A stretch of 12,049 bases of DNA, taken from the NCBI GenBank assembly GCA_023436305.1, contig JAEZJQ010000023.1:1-12049 (forward strand). Reading direction: 5' to 3'. Positions 1 through 7,140 of the stretch are shown piece after piece. The notes under the pieces are model-generated. The model did not search any database. It was not told the origin of the DNA and saw nothing but the letters and a program-made list of their open reading frames with translations. The stretch's first letter is position 1, and the number at the start of each line of letters is the position of its first letter. Both the position numbers and the translations under genes were made by a program. The DNA is from Bacillota bacterium. GTDB lineage: Bacteria; Bacillota; UBA4882; UBA8346.

Positions 1-1
1 C

Positions 2-397
2 CACAATATGGAATTCTCGAGTTCGGTTCAGGCGGTAGCCCATTATTATGGACCGACTGATTTTAATCTGCTTGACAAGATGAATTTGCCCAAGTCACCG
101 GAAGTTGAGTTTCTTGGTGGTTTAGGGCCTCAACTAGCGGATTGGATAAAAAAATCGAATCCATTGAATTATATTACTAAAGGCGAACCACCGTTTTTTA
201 TTTTGCACGGAACGGCGGATAATTTTGTGCCGTGTAATCAGAGTGTAGTTCTTCATGAAACATTAGTGAAAAGCGATATTTACGCTGAAATCCATCTTAT
301 TAATGCAGGCCACGCTCCATTTTATAATGATAAATTGTATTCAGAAGAAAATGTCCGGATGACGCTTGATTTTTTTGACAAATTTATCAAGAAATGA
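2..397 (+). CDS. Alpha/beta-hydrolase (esterase/lipase-like), C-terminal part, 5' truncated by window edge
   Basis: The reading frame is open from the first bases of the window, so the ATG at 8 is probably internal and the nucleophile-elbow half of the enzyme lies upstream. What remains matches the C-terminal half of acetyl-xylan-esterase/BD-FAE-like alpha/beta hydrolases: the VQAVAHYYGPTDF segment that normally follows the GxSAGG nucleophile region, then PPFFILHGTADNFVP, in which the Asp of HGTAD is the expected acid residue, and NAGHAPF, in which the His is the expected catalytic base. The protein ends with a typical amphipathic last helix (LDFFDKFIKK). The probable role is hydrolysis of an acyl or acetyl ester, perhaps on a carbohydrate. 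The substrate cannot be told from this fragment, and its transcriptional relation to the downstream genes is unknown. Confidence 0.8.
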   Translation, partial: HNMEFSSSVQAVAHYYGPTDFNLLDKMNLPKSPEVEFLGGLGPQLADWIKKSNPLNYITKGEPPFFILHGTADNFVPCNQSVVLHETLVKSDIYAEIHLINAGHAPFYNDKLYSEENVRMTLDFFDKFIKK

Positions 398-561
398 ATC
401 GGTTATGAATTGAAGTAAATTCCCAAAAGTGGTCTTATCAGTGAGACAGGAGTTTCAACGGCCGTTGCTAAACGAAATTCGGCCCAAAAGAATATACTGA
501 GCAATTGAATTTAAGCCGATTGAAATAATGAAATTTAAAACTAAAGTTCGAAGGACTAACC

Positions 562-738
562 ATGCATTGCCCTCGTTGTCGAACCGAACTTAAGACATAC
601 CCATATCATTACTTCGCCGTTGACTTTTGCCCCACATGCCGGGGTTTATGGTTTGATCCCGGAGAAATGTGGGATTATATTCAGCTTCGTCTTCAAGACA
701 ATCCCGACCTTTATAAAGAAAAGATTAATCTCCGGTAA
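562..738 (+). CDS. Small zf-TFIIB-like zinc-ribbon protein (58 aa), possibly the surviving N-terminus of a decayed two-finger gene
   Basis: An intact 58-codon ORF starts at ATG 562 with an AAGGA ribosome binding site at about 551-555. It has two CxxC pairs, CPRC (residues 3-6) and CPTC (23-26), followed by RGLWFDPGEM. This is the signature of the zf-TFIIB family (CPxC...CPxCxGxWxDxGE), in which four cysteines bind one zinc ion. The function of such small bacterial proteins is generally unknown. A second, broken copy of the same type of finger begins only about 45 bases downstream in another frame, and proteins with two such fingers in tandem are plausible parents. The TAA at 736 may therefore be a nonsense mutation rather than the original end. 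The domain call is secure; whether this product is still functional is not. Confidence 0.7.
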   Translation: MHCPRCRTELKTYPYHYFAVDFCPTCRGLWFDPGEMWDYIQLRLQDNPDLYKEKINLR

Positions 739-745
739 ACAGTGA

Positions 746-1182
746 CCGGTATTAACCGCCTCCCCGAACTTCGTCGGTTTATGCCCCCGTTGTTTTATTC
801 CCATGGAAAAAGTAAATTATAGTTATAATTCCAATATAATTATTGACAAATATCCAAAATGTTGTGGCGTATGGATCGACCAGCTGCAACATTTTTCGAT
901 CAAAAATTTCTTGATGGTTCAAATAATAAACAGTTAAACAAAATGTGTTTTTCAACAGAAACTATTTCTCTACGAAGAAATTATCTTAGACTGGCTGAAA
1001 CAACAGCCGGGCCTAACCGGAGCCGAAGTTCAAGAACAGTTGACAACTTATCTTTAAAATATACCGCGAAAGAACTGGAAACCATCCTTGAAAAAGCAAG
1101 ACAGCAAGGATGGACTGTTGTTTTCTACGTTTTGAGATTTGCAATTGACTCAGACGAACAATTTATCAAAACAACCACTTGA
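746..1182 (+). pseudogene. Degenerate second zf-TFIIB-like finger plus helical tail, interrupted by stops and a frameshift
   Basis: In the frame open from 746, a second zinc-finger signature appears: CPRC encoded at 782-793, then IIIDKYPKCCGVWID at about 836-880. This closely parallels the finger at 562-738, but the third zinc ligand is a Tyr codon (TAT at 851-853, one transition from TGT). The frame meets TAA at 935-937, continues in the same frame with a plausible helical segment (DWLKQQPGLTGAEVQEQL), and meets TAA again at 1055-1057. The sequence then resumes good protein-like character one frame over (YTAKELETILEKARQQGW, about 1060-1113), ending at TGA 1180-1182. An uninterrupted 107-codon frame from ATG 859 also covers this stretch, but its first two thirds look like out-of-frame peptide. 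I read the whole as the decayed remainder of the gene starting at 562. Confidence 0.6.
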
Positions 1183-1207
1183 GGTTTTCTGAGGAAAGTA
1201 TTATAAT
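1179..1207 (+). promoter_or_regulatory. Sigma-A-type promoter of the lacI/uronate operon
   Basis: A -35 box TTGAGG (1179-1184) and a perfect -10 box TATAAT (1202-1207) are separated by exactly 17 bases. Transcription should start near 1213-1215, ahead of the LacI-type gene at 1305. The -35 box overlaps the last codons of the degenerate region upstream. Confidence 0.75.
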
Positions 1208-1211
1208 ATTA

Positions 1212-1227
1212 ATGTAAGCGCTTACAT
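1212..1227. promoter_or_regulatory. Perfect 16-bp cre/LacI-type operator over the predicted transcription start
   Basis: ATGTAAGCGCTTACAT is a perfect inverted repeat with a central CG. It matches every position of the Gram-positive cre consensus WTGNAANCGNWNNCAW, and it is also the kind of site bound by PurR/CcpA-like LacI proteins. It begins about five bases after the -10 box, so a bound protein would block initiation. Either CcpA or the product of the downstream lacI-type gene (autoregulation) could bind; the sequence alone does not decide. Confidence 0.8.
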
Positions 1228-1267
1228 AGTTGGAATTGATATCTAGACTACAATATCTATGTATATT

Positions 1268-1283
1268 AAGTAAACGGTTACAA
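1268..1283. promoter_or_regulatory. Second, imperfect cre/LacI-type operator
   Basis: AAGTAAACGGTTACAA has the same GTAA...CG...TTAC architecture as the site at 1212-1227 and departs from the cre consensus at one defined position (A instead of T at the second base). The two centres are 56 bp apart, a spacing that could permit a repression loop or a roadblock in the leader. Confidence 0.5.
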
Positions 1284-1293
1284 TCTTTTTAAA

Positions 1294-1300
1294 AGGTGAT
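1294..1300 (+). promoter_or_regulatory. Ribosome binding site that sets the start of the first LacI-type gene
   Basis: AGGTGAT is complementary to the 3' end of 16S rRNA and lies four bases before TTG 1305. A GTG at 1296 in the same frame falls inside this element and so is unlikely to be the start. Confidence 0.65.
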
Positions 1301-1304
1301 TTCT

Positions 1305-2297
1305 TTGAAAATGAATGATGTTGCTAAACTGGCCGGTGTTTCCATTGCCACTATTTCCAGAGTAATCAATGAACCGGAAAAGGTAAGTCCAGAGACCCGG
1401 GAACGGGTACAGCAGATATTGGAACAGACTAATTTTGTAACTAATGCGGTTGCTAGAGGGTTAGTTGTCAATTCAATGAAAACTATCGGAGTTTTGGCCG
1501 TCGACATTCGAGATCTGTATTCGGCCACGGTTACATATACAATTGAACGACAATTCACGATGCTGGGTTATAACGTAATATTATCGAATACCGGCGGTGA
1601 GTTGGGAGAGAAGAAAAAATATCTCCGGGTAATGTTGGAAAAACAAGTTGATGGACTCATTCTGGTTGGTTCAGTATTTAAAGAACGTTCCGGTAACCAA
1701 CATATCCTGGCTATTAGTGAGAGTCTTCCCATCGTCATGGTTAACAGTTATTTGCCGGGAAACAATATTTATTCCGTATTGTGTGATGATTTGCAAGGTA
1801 TTAAAGATGTAGTTGGTTATTTGGTTAAAAAAGGTCACCGGGATATTTTGTATTTAAATGATCTTACAAGTTTTAGCGGTATAGCCAAGATAAACGGTTT
1901 CAAGGAGGGGATGCGGGAATATGGCTTGAATGAAAATAATGTTATTGAAATCGAACGTAACGCCGAAGGAGTAATTTATGGTATCCGTCGGATTATTTCG
2001 GAGAAAGGAAAGGTGACTGCAATTATTACCGGAGAAGACATCACTGCCATTGCGGTTATTAAAGAGTTAACCAAGCTTGGTTATAAAGTTCCCGGAGATG
2101 TAGCCGTTGTTGGCTATAACAATTCGATCCTGGCTACACTCTCAACCCCCACGTTAACATCTGTGGATAATCTTCAGGAATCAATGGCTAAAAATGCAGT
2201 ACAGATTCTCTACGATGTGCTCCAAGTTAAACAAGTATCGAAAAAAATCGTGCTTTCCCCTTCATTAGTTTTACGAGAAAGTACAGAAGAAATTTAA
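1305..2297 (+). CDS. LacI-family transcriptional regulator, probably of the uronate operon
   Basis: A protein of about 330 residues with a complete LacI/GalR layout. The N-terminal helix-turn-helix is at residues 4-23 (NDVAKLAGVSIATISRVINE), the hinge helix ends in AVARGL with the DNA-intercalating Leu at about 53, and a periplasmic-binding-protein-like effector domain begins at KTIGVLAVDI and runs to the C-terminus (VVGYNNS, LTSVDN, LVLRES are typical late motifs). I chose TTG 1305 because the AGGTGAT element ends four bases before it; ATG 1311 and GTG 1296 are alternatives in the same frame. It is the first gene after the promoter at 1179-1207 and is followed 31 bases later by the SDR gene, so it probably represses its own operon through the palindromes at 1212 and 1268. 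The Leu hinge fits a site with a central CG. The inducer is probably a hexuronate or sugar-acid intermediate, but this is inferred only from the neighbours. Confidence 0.88.
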   Translation: MKMNDVAKLAGVSIATISRVINEPEKVSPETRERVQQILEQTNFVTNAVARGLVVNSMKTIGVLAVDIRDLYSATVTYTIERQFTMLGYNVILSNTGGELGEKKKYLRVMLEKQVDGLILVGSVFKERSGNQHILAISESLPIVMVNSYLPGNNIYSVLCDDLQGIKDVVGYLVKKGHRDILYLNDLTSFSGIAKINGFKEGMREYGLNENNVIEIERNAEGVIYGIRRIISEKGKVTAIITGEDITAIAVIKELTKLGYKVPGDVAVVGYNNSILATLSTPTLTSVDNLQESMAKNAVQILYDVLQVKQVSKKIVLSPSLVLRESTEEI

Positions 2298-2328
2298 TAG
2301 CATAATGATTTGGGAGGCTTAAAAAATA

Positions 2329-3180
2329 ATGAGTAAAAATTTTGATGTTACTGGAAAAGTAGCTGTAATTACCGGTGGCGCAGGTGTTTTATGCGCTGAA
2401 ATGGCCCGCGCTTTGGCGAAAGAAAACGTACAAATCGCGATTCTTGATTTTAATGAGGAGGCGGCACAGAAGCTTGCCGATGAGATTAAATCCGGGGGAA
2501 ATAAGGCGATTGCGATTAAAGCCAATGTACTTGAAAAAAAATCTCTTGAATCAGCCAGGGATATAGTACTCGGAGAATTTGGCAAAATCGACGTTTTAAT
2601 TAATGGGGCCGGTGGTAATAACCCAAAGGCTACAACTACTAATGAACAACTTTTTGCGGCGGACTTAAAATCCAACGTCGAGGGTCAGAAAAGTTTTTTT
2701 GATTTGGAGTCCGATGGGGTCCAATTTGTCTTTAACTTAAACTTTTTGGGCACGCTTTTACCGACTCAAATCTTTGGTAAATGTATGGCAGAGCAGAATC
2801 GAGGAGTGATTATCAATATTTCTTCAATGAATGCTTTTCGTCCACTAACCAAAATTCCTGCTTACTCCGCAGCCAAAGCGGCAATTTCCAATTTTACACA
2901 ATGGTCGGCTATGCATTTGGCCCCGGTCGGTATTCGAGTCAATGCAATAGCGCCTGGTTTCTTTCTTACCGCTCAAAATAAATTTTTATTAACCGACGAA
3001 AAAACCGCGGAACTTACTACTCGTGGTGAAAAAATCATTGCCCATACTCCGATGGGGAGATTTGGAGAACCGGGAGATTTAACCGGTACTTTACTATGGT
3101 TAATTTCTGATGCCTCGGCTTTTGTTACCGGTATCGTGGTCCCGGTTGATGGCGGATTTTCAGCTTTTAGCGGGGTTTAA
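2329..3180 (+). CDS. uxuB: SDR-family oxidoreductase, probable D-mannonate oxidoreductase (fructuronate reductase)
   Basis: This 283-residue short-chain dehydrogenase resembles the Bacillus-type UxuB/YjmF group, which reduces D-fructuronate to D-mannonate with NAD(P)H. The Rossmann start is TGGAGVLC (15-22), with Asp40 after beta-2 (ILDFN), which usually favours NAD(H). NGAGGNNP at 92-99 is characteristic of this subgroup. The catalytic set is Asn138, Ser166, Tyr179 and Lys183 (YSAAK), and the C-terminal GGF motif is present. The last Gly of the usual TGGxGVLG loop is Cys22 here. A GGGAGG site lies 11 bases before ATG 2329. The gene is 31 bases after the LacI-type gene and 19 bases before the kinase, so it is operonic. 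UxaE, six kilobases downstream, would supply fructuronate. Other sugar-acid specificities, such as 5-keto-gluconate, are possible. Confidence 0.78.
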   Translation: MSKNFDVTGKVAVITGGAGVLCAEMARALAKENVQIAILDFNEEAAQKLADEIKSGGNKAIAIKANVLEKKSLESARDIVLGEFGKIDVLINGAGGNNPKATTTNEQLFAADLKSNVEGQKSFFDLESDGVQFVFNLNFLGTLLPTQIFGKCMAEQNRGVIINISSMNAFRPLTKIPAYSAAKAAISNFTQWSAMHLAPVGIRVNAIAPGFFLTAQNKFLLTDEKTAELTTRGEKIIAHTPMGRFGEPGDLTGTLLWLISDASAFVTGIVVPVDGGFSAFSGV

Positions 3181-3199
3181 TAAAATAAGGAGGTTTCAT

Positions 3200-4279
3200 A
3201 TGAAAATCGAACTAAGGAAAGACTTCAGCTATTCCTTGATCGTCCCTACCAGCATAGGAGTCCGGATCACCCCAATCAATGGTCAACCTGTACATTGCAG
3301 TAATACTTTTATTATGCAGGCTACCAGCGCAGAGACCAATGTAGCGAGTATTTCGTCCTATCTTGGGCTGCCCGTCAAAGTATTGACGACTTTTGTCAAG
3401 GGTAGCCCAATTGCTCAGTTTATCAAAAACGACCTTGCGAGTAGGCATATGGCCTACGAGGGCAAGGAAGTCCCGCAGGGAGGCCCGTGGGGCTATCGTC
3501 ACCAGTTCAATATTGCTGATAGCGGCTATGGAACACGCGGACCAAGAGTGCATAACGACCGTGCAGGCGAGGTTGGCCGGACCCTTAATGTTAAAGATTT
3601 CGATTTGGAAAGGATTTTCGGTAATGAAGGCGCGCAAATCTTACACCTATCAGGTTTGATTGCCGCACTGTCACCCGAAACAGGCCTCTTCTGCCTTGAA
3701 CTCGCTAGAGCGGCAAAGAAATATGGCACCCGTATTTCTTTCGATCTTAATTACCGCGCCTCATTCTGGAAGGACCGTGAAAAAGAGCTTCATAATATTT
3801 TTAGGGAGATCGCAAGCGTTTCCGATATTCTGGTTGGAAACGAAGAAGATTTCCAGCTCTGTCTAGGAATCGAAGGACCGGAAGCCGGCGGAAAAGATCT
3901 GACATCTAAAATCGATAGCTTCCAGGCCATGATCGGCCGTGTGAAAAAGGCATTTCCCGATTCTGTGGTTTTTGCCACAACGCTACGTCAGGTTATCAGT
4001 ACCAACAGCCACATGTGGGGTGCCATCATGTTGGAGGGCGAGAGCTGGCATGTGGTAGAACCCCGTCAAATCACTGTTCTGGATCGTATCGGAGGCGGAG
4101 ATGGTTTCGTAGGCGGTATGCTTTATGCGATCTTGAAAGGCTGGGAACCGGAGAAATGGATTCAATTCGGTTGGGCCAGTGGAGCATTGGCCACAACATT
4201 ACTGATGGATTACGCTCAACCCGCCGACGAAGAGCAGGTCTGGAGTATTTGGGAAGGTAACGCGCGAGTAAAACGCTAA
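3200..4279 (+). CDS. PfkB-family sugar(-acid) kinase, KdgK-like
   Basis: A 359-residue ribokinase/PfkB-fold kinase starting at ATG 3200, six bases after a strong AAGGAGGT site at 3187-3194; an in-frame extension upstream into the SDR gene is not needed. It has SAETNVASISSYLG (43-56), the equivalent of the substrate-side GGAxxNVA motif, DLNYR (182-186) and NEED (214-217), both typical of 2-keto-3-deoxygluconate kinases, and DRIGGGDGF (295-303) with the catalytic base Asp301 in the anion-hole motif. The family places phosphate on a primary hydroxyl using ATP. KDG kinase is the conventional call. The direct downstream neighbour is 6-phosphogluconate dehydrogenase, so a gluconate kinase is an alternative that suits the context. 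The gene is visibly richer in G+C than its neighbours (32 and 34 of 60 bases in lines 3241 and 3481, against 23 and 21 of 60 in lines 2641 and 4381). Confidence 0.8.
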   Translation: MKIELRKDFSYSLIVPTSIGVRITPINGQPVHCSNTFIMQATSAETNVASISSYLGLPVKVLTTFVKGSPIAQFIKNDLASRHMAYEGKEVPQGGPWGYRHQFNIADSGYGTRGPRVHNDRAGEVGRTLNVKDFDLERIFGNEGAQILHLSGLIAALSPETGLFCLELARAAKKYGTRISFDLNYRASFWKDREKELHNIFREIASVSDILVGNEEDFQLCLGIEGPEAGGKDLTSKIDSFQAMIGRVKKAFPDSVVFATTLRQVISTNSHMWGAIMLEGESWHVVEPRQITVLDRIGGGDGFVGGMLYAILKGWEPEKWIQFGWASGALATTLLMDYAQPADEEQVWSIWEGNARVKR

Positions 4280-4307
4280 AATAAATAATTGCAAAGGAGA
4301 TTTTGAA

Positions 4308-5756
4308 ATGAGCCAAGCAGATATTGGTTTAGTAGGTCTGGCCGTTATGGGTGAAAACTTAGTCATGAATATGGAAAGCAAAGGATTTACAGTTGCGGTA
4401 TATAATCGTACCGTTGAAAGTGTAACAAGTTTTGTTCAAGGTCGCGCCAAAGGAAAGAAGATTATCGGTACTTTTTCTCTGAAAGAATTGGTTGATTCCC
4501 TAAAAAAACCTCGTAAAATAATGATGATGGTGAAAGCCGGTAAACCGGTGGATGATCTAATTGAACAACTGATTCTATTTTTGGAGCCAGGAGATATTAT
4601 TATCGATGGCGGCAACTCCCATTTTCCAGATACCATTCGTCGTACTCAATACGTGGAAAGCAAAGGATTGCTTTATATTGGAACCGGTGTTTCCGGTGGT
4701 GAAGAAGGTGCTTTGAAAGGACCTAGCATTATGCCTGGGGGTTCGACGGCGGCTTGGCTCCATGTAAAACCGATCTTACAGGCTATTGCTGCTAAGGTTG
4801 ATGGTAACCCATGCTGTGATTGGGTTGGCGAAGGTGGCGCCGGTCATTTTGTGAAGATGGTCCACAATGGGATCGAATATGGTGATATGCAACTTATTTG
4901 TGAAGCGTACCAGTTAATGAGGGATTTGCTAGGGATGTCCGCCGATGAAATACATCAAGTATTTAAAGAATGGAATGAAAGCGAACTAAACAGCTATTTA
5001 ATTGAAATTACCCGAGATATCTTTACGATTAAAGATAGTGACGGTAAACCTTTGGTGGATAAGATCCTTGATACTGCCGGCCAAAAGGGTACCGGGAAAT
5101 GGACAGGTATTGCCGCGCTGGATGAAGGTATTCCCTTGACTTTGATTGGGGAAGCGGTGTTTTCCCGTTGCCTTTCTGCCATCAAGGAAGAACGAGTAAC
5201 TGCTTCAAAAGTTCTGGTTGGCCCAAAACCAAAGTTTGCAGGTGATAAAAAAGCCTTTGTTGAAGACATTAAAAAAGCGCTTTATGCTTCAAAAATAGTT
5301 TCCTATGCGCAAGGCTACACCCTGATGAGGGCAGCCGCCCAAACTTATGGATGGGACCTCAATTACGGTGAAATAGCACTGATGTGGCGCGGCGGATGTA
5401 TCATCCGCTCCATCTTCCTTGGTAAGATTAAAGAAGCTTTTGATAAAAATCCAAATCTTACTAATTTATTACTTGATCCATTCTTCAAAGAAAAAGTATT
5501 ATCATCTCAAGATAGTTGGCGAATAGTTTGTGCAACTGCTTTGACCAATGGTATTCCGGTACCGGCATTTACCACCGCCTTGGGTTATTTTGACGGTTAC
5601 CGCTGTGAAAAACTTCCGGCTAACTTGCTTCAGGCCCAACGCGATTATTTCGGCGCCCATACCTATGAAAGAGTCGACAAACCCCGTGGTGAGTTTTTCC
5701 ATACTAATTGGACCGGAAGAGGCGGCAATACAGCTGCGACAACTTATACAGTTTAA
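4308..5756 (+). CDS. gnd: 6-phosphogluconate dehydrogenase, decarboxylating, NADP-type
   Basis: A full-length 482-residue enzyme that oxidatively decarboxylates 6-phosphogluconate to ribulose-5-phosphate and CO2 while making NAD(P)H. The N-terminal Rossmann loop is GLAVMG (10-15), followed by YNRT (32-35), the arginine-containing motif usual in NADP-dependent enzymes. The active-site signature is complete: Ser129-Gly-Gly, Lys183, His186, Asn187, Glu190 and Tyr191 within GGAGHFVKMVHNGIEYGDMQ. The C-terminal all-helical dimer domain and its tail (HTNWTGRGG) are intact. It starts at ATG 4308 behind AAAGGAGA, 28 bases after the kinase, and is followed by a perfect hairpin at 5774-5797. A housekeeping pentose-phosphate enzyme inside a uronate operon suggests that 6-phosphogluconate is an intermediate of this operon's pathway. 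Confidence 0.97.
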   Translation: MSQADIGLVGLAVMGENLVMNMESKGFTVAVYNRTVESVTSFVQGRAKGKKIIGTFSLKELVDSLKKPRKIMMMVKAGKPVDDLIEQLILFLEPGDIIIDGGNSHFPDTIRRTQYVESKGLLYIGTGVSGGEEGALKGPSIMPGGSTAAWLHVKPILQAIAAKVDGNPCCDWVGEGGAGHFVKMVHNGIEYGDMQLICEAYQLMRDLLGMSADEIHQVFKEWNESELNSYLIEITRDIFTIKDSDGKPLVDKILDTAGQKGTGKWTGIAALDEGIPLTLIGEAVFSRCLSAIKEERVTASKVLVGPKPKFAGDKKAFVEDIKKALYASKIVSYAQGYTLMRAAAQTYGWDLNYGEIALMWRGGCIIRSIFLGKIKEAFDKNPNLTNLLLDPFFKEKVLSSQDSWRIVCATALTNGIPVPAFTTALGYFDGYRCEKLPANLLQAQRDYFGAHTYERVDKPRGEFFHTNWTGRGGNTAATTYTV

Positions 5757-5773
5757 GTTTAATATCTTGAAGT

Positions 5774-5803
5774 AAGGCAGACCTGTGTGTCTGCCTTGTT
5801 TTA
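5774..5803 (+). terminator. Intrinsic-terminator-like hairpin between gnd and the larA homologue
   Basis: AAGGCAGAC (5774-5782) pairs perfectly with GTCTGCCTT (5789-5797) around a six-base CTGTGT loop, giving a 9-bp stem followed by GTTTT. The T run is short, so termination may be partial. I see no convincing promoter between the hairpin and the next gene at 5852, which suggests read-through and a gene-dosage step within one operon. Confidence 0.65.
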
Positions 5804-5851
5804 ACAGTCGGCGTATGTATCCGAATTCTATCAGGAAAGTGAGGGATCTGG

Positions 5852-7126
5852 ATGAAAGAGATTAATATTCAAAGTGATAATATTGAACAAAAACAACTTG
5901 AATTCTATTTGAAGACTTGGTTGGAAAGTCTTTCAACTAAACCCCGGAAAGCATTACTGCTACCACCGGATTTTACCCGTTTTCATTCGAAGGCCGGGTT
6001 AATAGTGCAATTACTTTATGCGATGCTTTCCCCTAATTGTCAAGTAGACATTATGCCTGCATTAGGGACTCATGTGCCTATGAGTATTTTCGAAAAACAA
6101 CGGATGTTCGGTTCGGAGATCCCGGCGGATCATTTTTTTGATCATGACTGGCGCAATGATATTGTAAGGGTTGGAGAAGTTCCAGCGGATTTTATCGCCG
6201 AAGTATCCGGGGGTCTGGTGAAGTACCCGATTCAGGTTGAGATTAACAAACGTTTATTCGATCCTAGTTACGATCAAATCATTTCGATTGGTCAGGTTGT
6301 TCCTCATGAAGTGGTAGGAATGGCCAATTATAACAAGAACATCTTTGTTGGTTGTGGCGGTAAAGATATTATCAACCGTTCCCATTTCTTGGGCGCTTCT
6401 TATGGTATGGAACGGATGATGGGCCGGGCTGACACTCCGGTACGTAAAGTATTTAATTACGCTGAGGAGCATTTTCTTAGTAAGCTGCCGTTAAATTATA
6501 TTTTAACAGTCACCTCCACTTCCAAAGTTGAGACTCAACTGAATGGTTTATTTATCGGTAACAATTATCAGCTTTTTGAAGCGGCAGTAAAATTTAGCCA
6601 GGCTAGAAACCTGGATTTATTAGAGCGTCCCTTAAAAAAGGTTGTTGTATACATTGATCCGGAGGAATTCAAAAGCACTTGGCTGGGGAATAAAGCAATT
6701 TATAGAACCAGGATGGCGATTGCCGATGGTGGGGAGTTGATTATTATGGCGCCAGGTGTTAAGCAATTCGGGGAAGATCAGGCAATTGACGCTTTGATCC
6801 GCAAATATGGTTATGTTGGGAGTAAAAAGGTATTACAATTGGTGGAACAGGAACCGGATCTCAAGAATAATCTGTCTGCGGCTGCCCACTTGATTCATGG
6901 CTCATCCGAGGATAGATTCCATATTACTTATGCCGTGGAAGACTTAACAAAGGACGAGATTGAAAAAGCCAACTTCAAATATTTACCCTATCATGAGGCG
7001 GTCCGACGATATAACCCGGATTTAATGGAGAACGGTTTTAACAGGCTGAAAGACGGGGAAGAGGTATTTTATATCAGTAACCCTGCTTTAGGTTTATGGG
7101 CCTTAAAAGAAAAGTTTATTAATTAA
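5852..7126 (+). CDS. LarA-family (DUF2088-type) nickel-pincer-dependent 2-hydroxyacid racemase/epimerase
   Basis: A 424-residue homologue of lactate racemase LarA, an enzyme that uses a nickel-pincer nucleotide to move hydride at the C2 carbon of 2-hydroxyacids. PPDFTRFHS (38-46) and ALGTH (70-74) are the N-terminal family motifs. By motif alignment to Lactobacillus LarA, Arg43, His74, His152 (VVPHEVVG), Lys162 and His178 would correspond to Arg75, His108, His174, Lys184 (pincer-attachment lysine) and His200; the His-Lys (10) and Lys-His (16) spacings are identical to LarA. The usual GGRK context around the lysine is NYNK here, followed by an unusual GCGGK. The larB, larC and larE genes needed for the cofactor are not in the window. 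The enzyme is probably cytosolic. The substrate is inferred from its neighbours: mannonate/gluconate C2 epimerisation fits best. ATG 5852 follows a GAGG site at 5841-5844. Confidence 0.82.
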   Translation: MKEINIQSDNIEQKQLEFYLKTWLESLSTKPRKALLLPPDFTRFHSKAGLIVQLLYAMLSPNCQVDIMPALGTHVPMSIFEKQRMFGSEIPADHFFDHDWRNDIVRVGEVPADFIAEVSGGLVKYPIQVEINKRLFDPSYDQIISIGQVVPHEVVGMANYNKNIFVGCGGKDIINRSHFLGASYGMERMMGRADTPVRKVFNYAEEHFLSKLPLNYILTVTSTSKVETQLNGLFIGNNYQLFEAAVKFSQARNLDLLERPLKKVVVYIDPEEFKSTWLGNKAIYRTRMAIADGGELIIMAPGVKQFGEDQAIDALIRKYGYVGSKKVLQLVEQEPDLKNNLSAAAHLIHGSSEDRFHITYAVEDLTKDEIEKANFKYLPYHEAVRRYNPDLMENGFNRLKDGEEVFYISNPALGLWALKEKFIN

Positions 7127-7140
7127 GGGGGTAAGCTTGG

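Noticed and set aside
456..467. CAACGGCCGTTG palindrome in the gap after the hydrolase gene
   Set aside because: It has no loop and no following T tract, so it does not look like a terminator. A single 12-bp palindrome with no promoter context is weak evidence for an operator.
859..1182. Uninterrupted 107-codon ORF from ATG 859 as an intact gene
   Set aside because: Its first part has no protein-like pattern and overlaps a clear zinc-finger signature in another frame; only its last third looks like real coding sequence. There is also no good ribosome binding site before ATG 859. It is better read as part of a decayed gene.
1289..1558. Minus-strand ORFs opposite the main genes (this and many similar ones)
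   Set aside because: They lie antisense to strongly conserved coding sequence, show no family motifs and lack ribosome binding sites. They are shadows of the real genes.
3110..3199. Kinase start at ATG 3110, inside the SDR gene
   Set aside because: The extension overlaps the conserved C-terminus of the SDR in another frame, and a strong AAGGAGGT site directly precedes ATG 3200.
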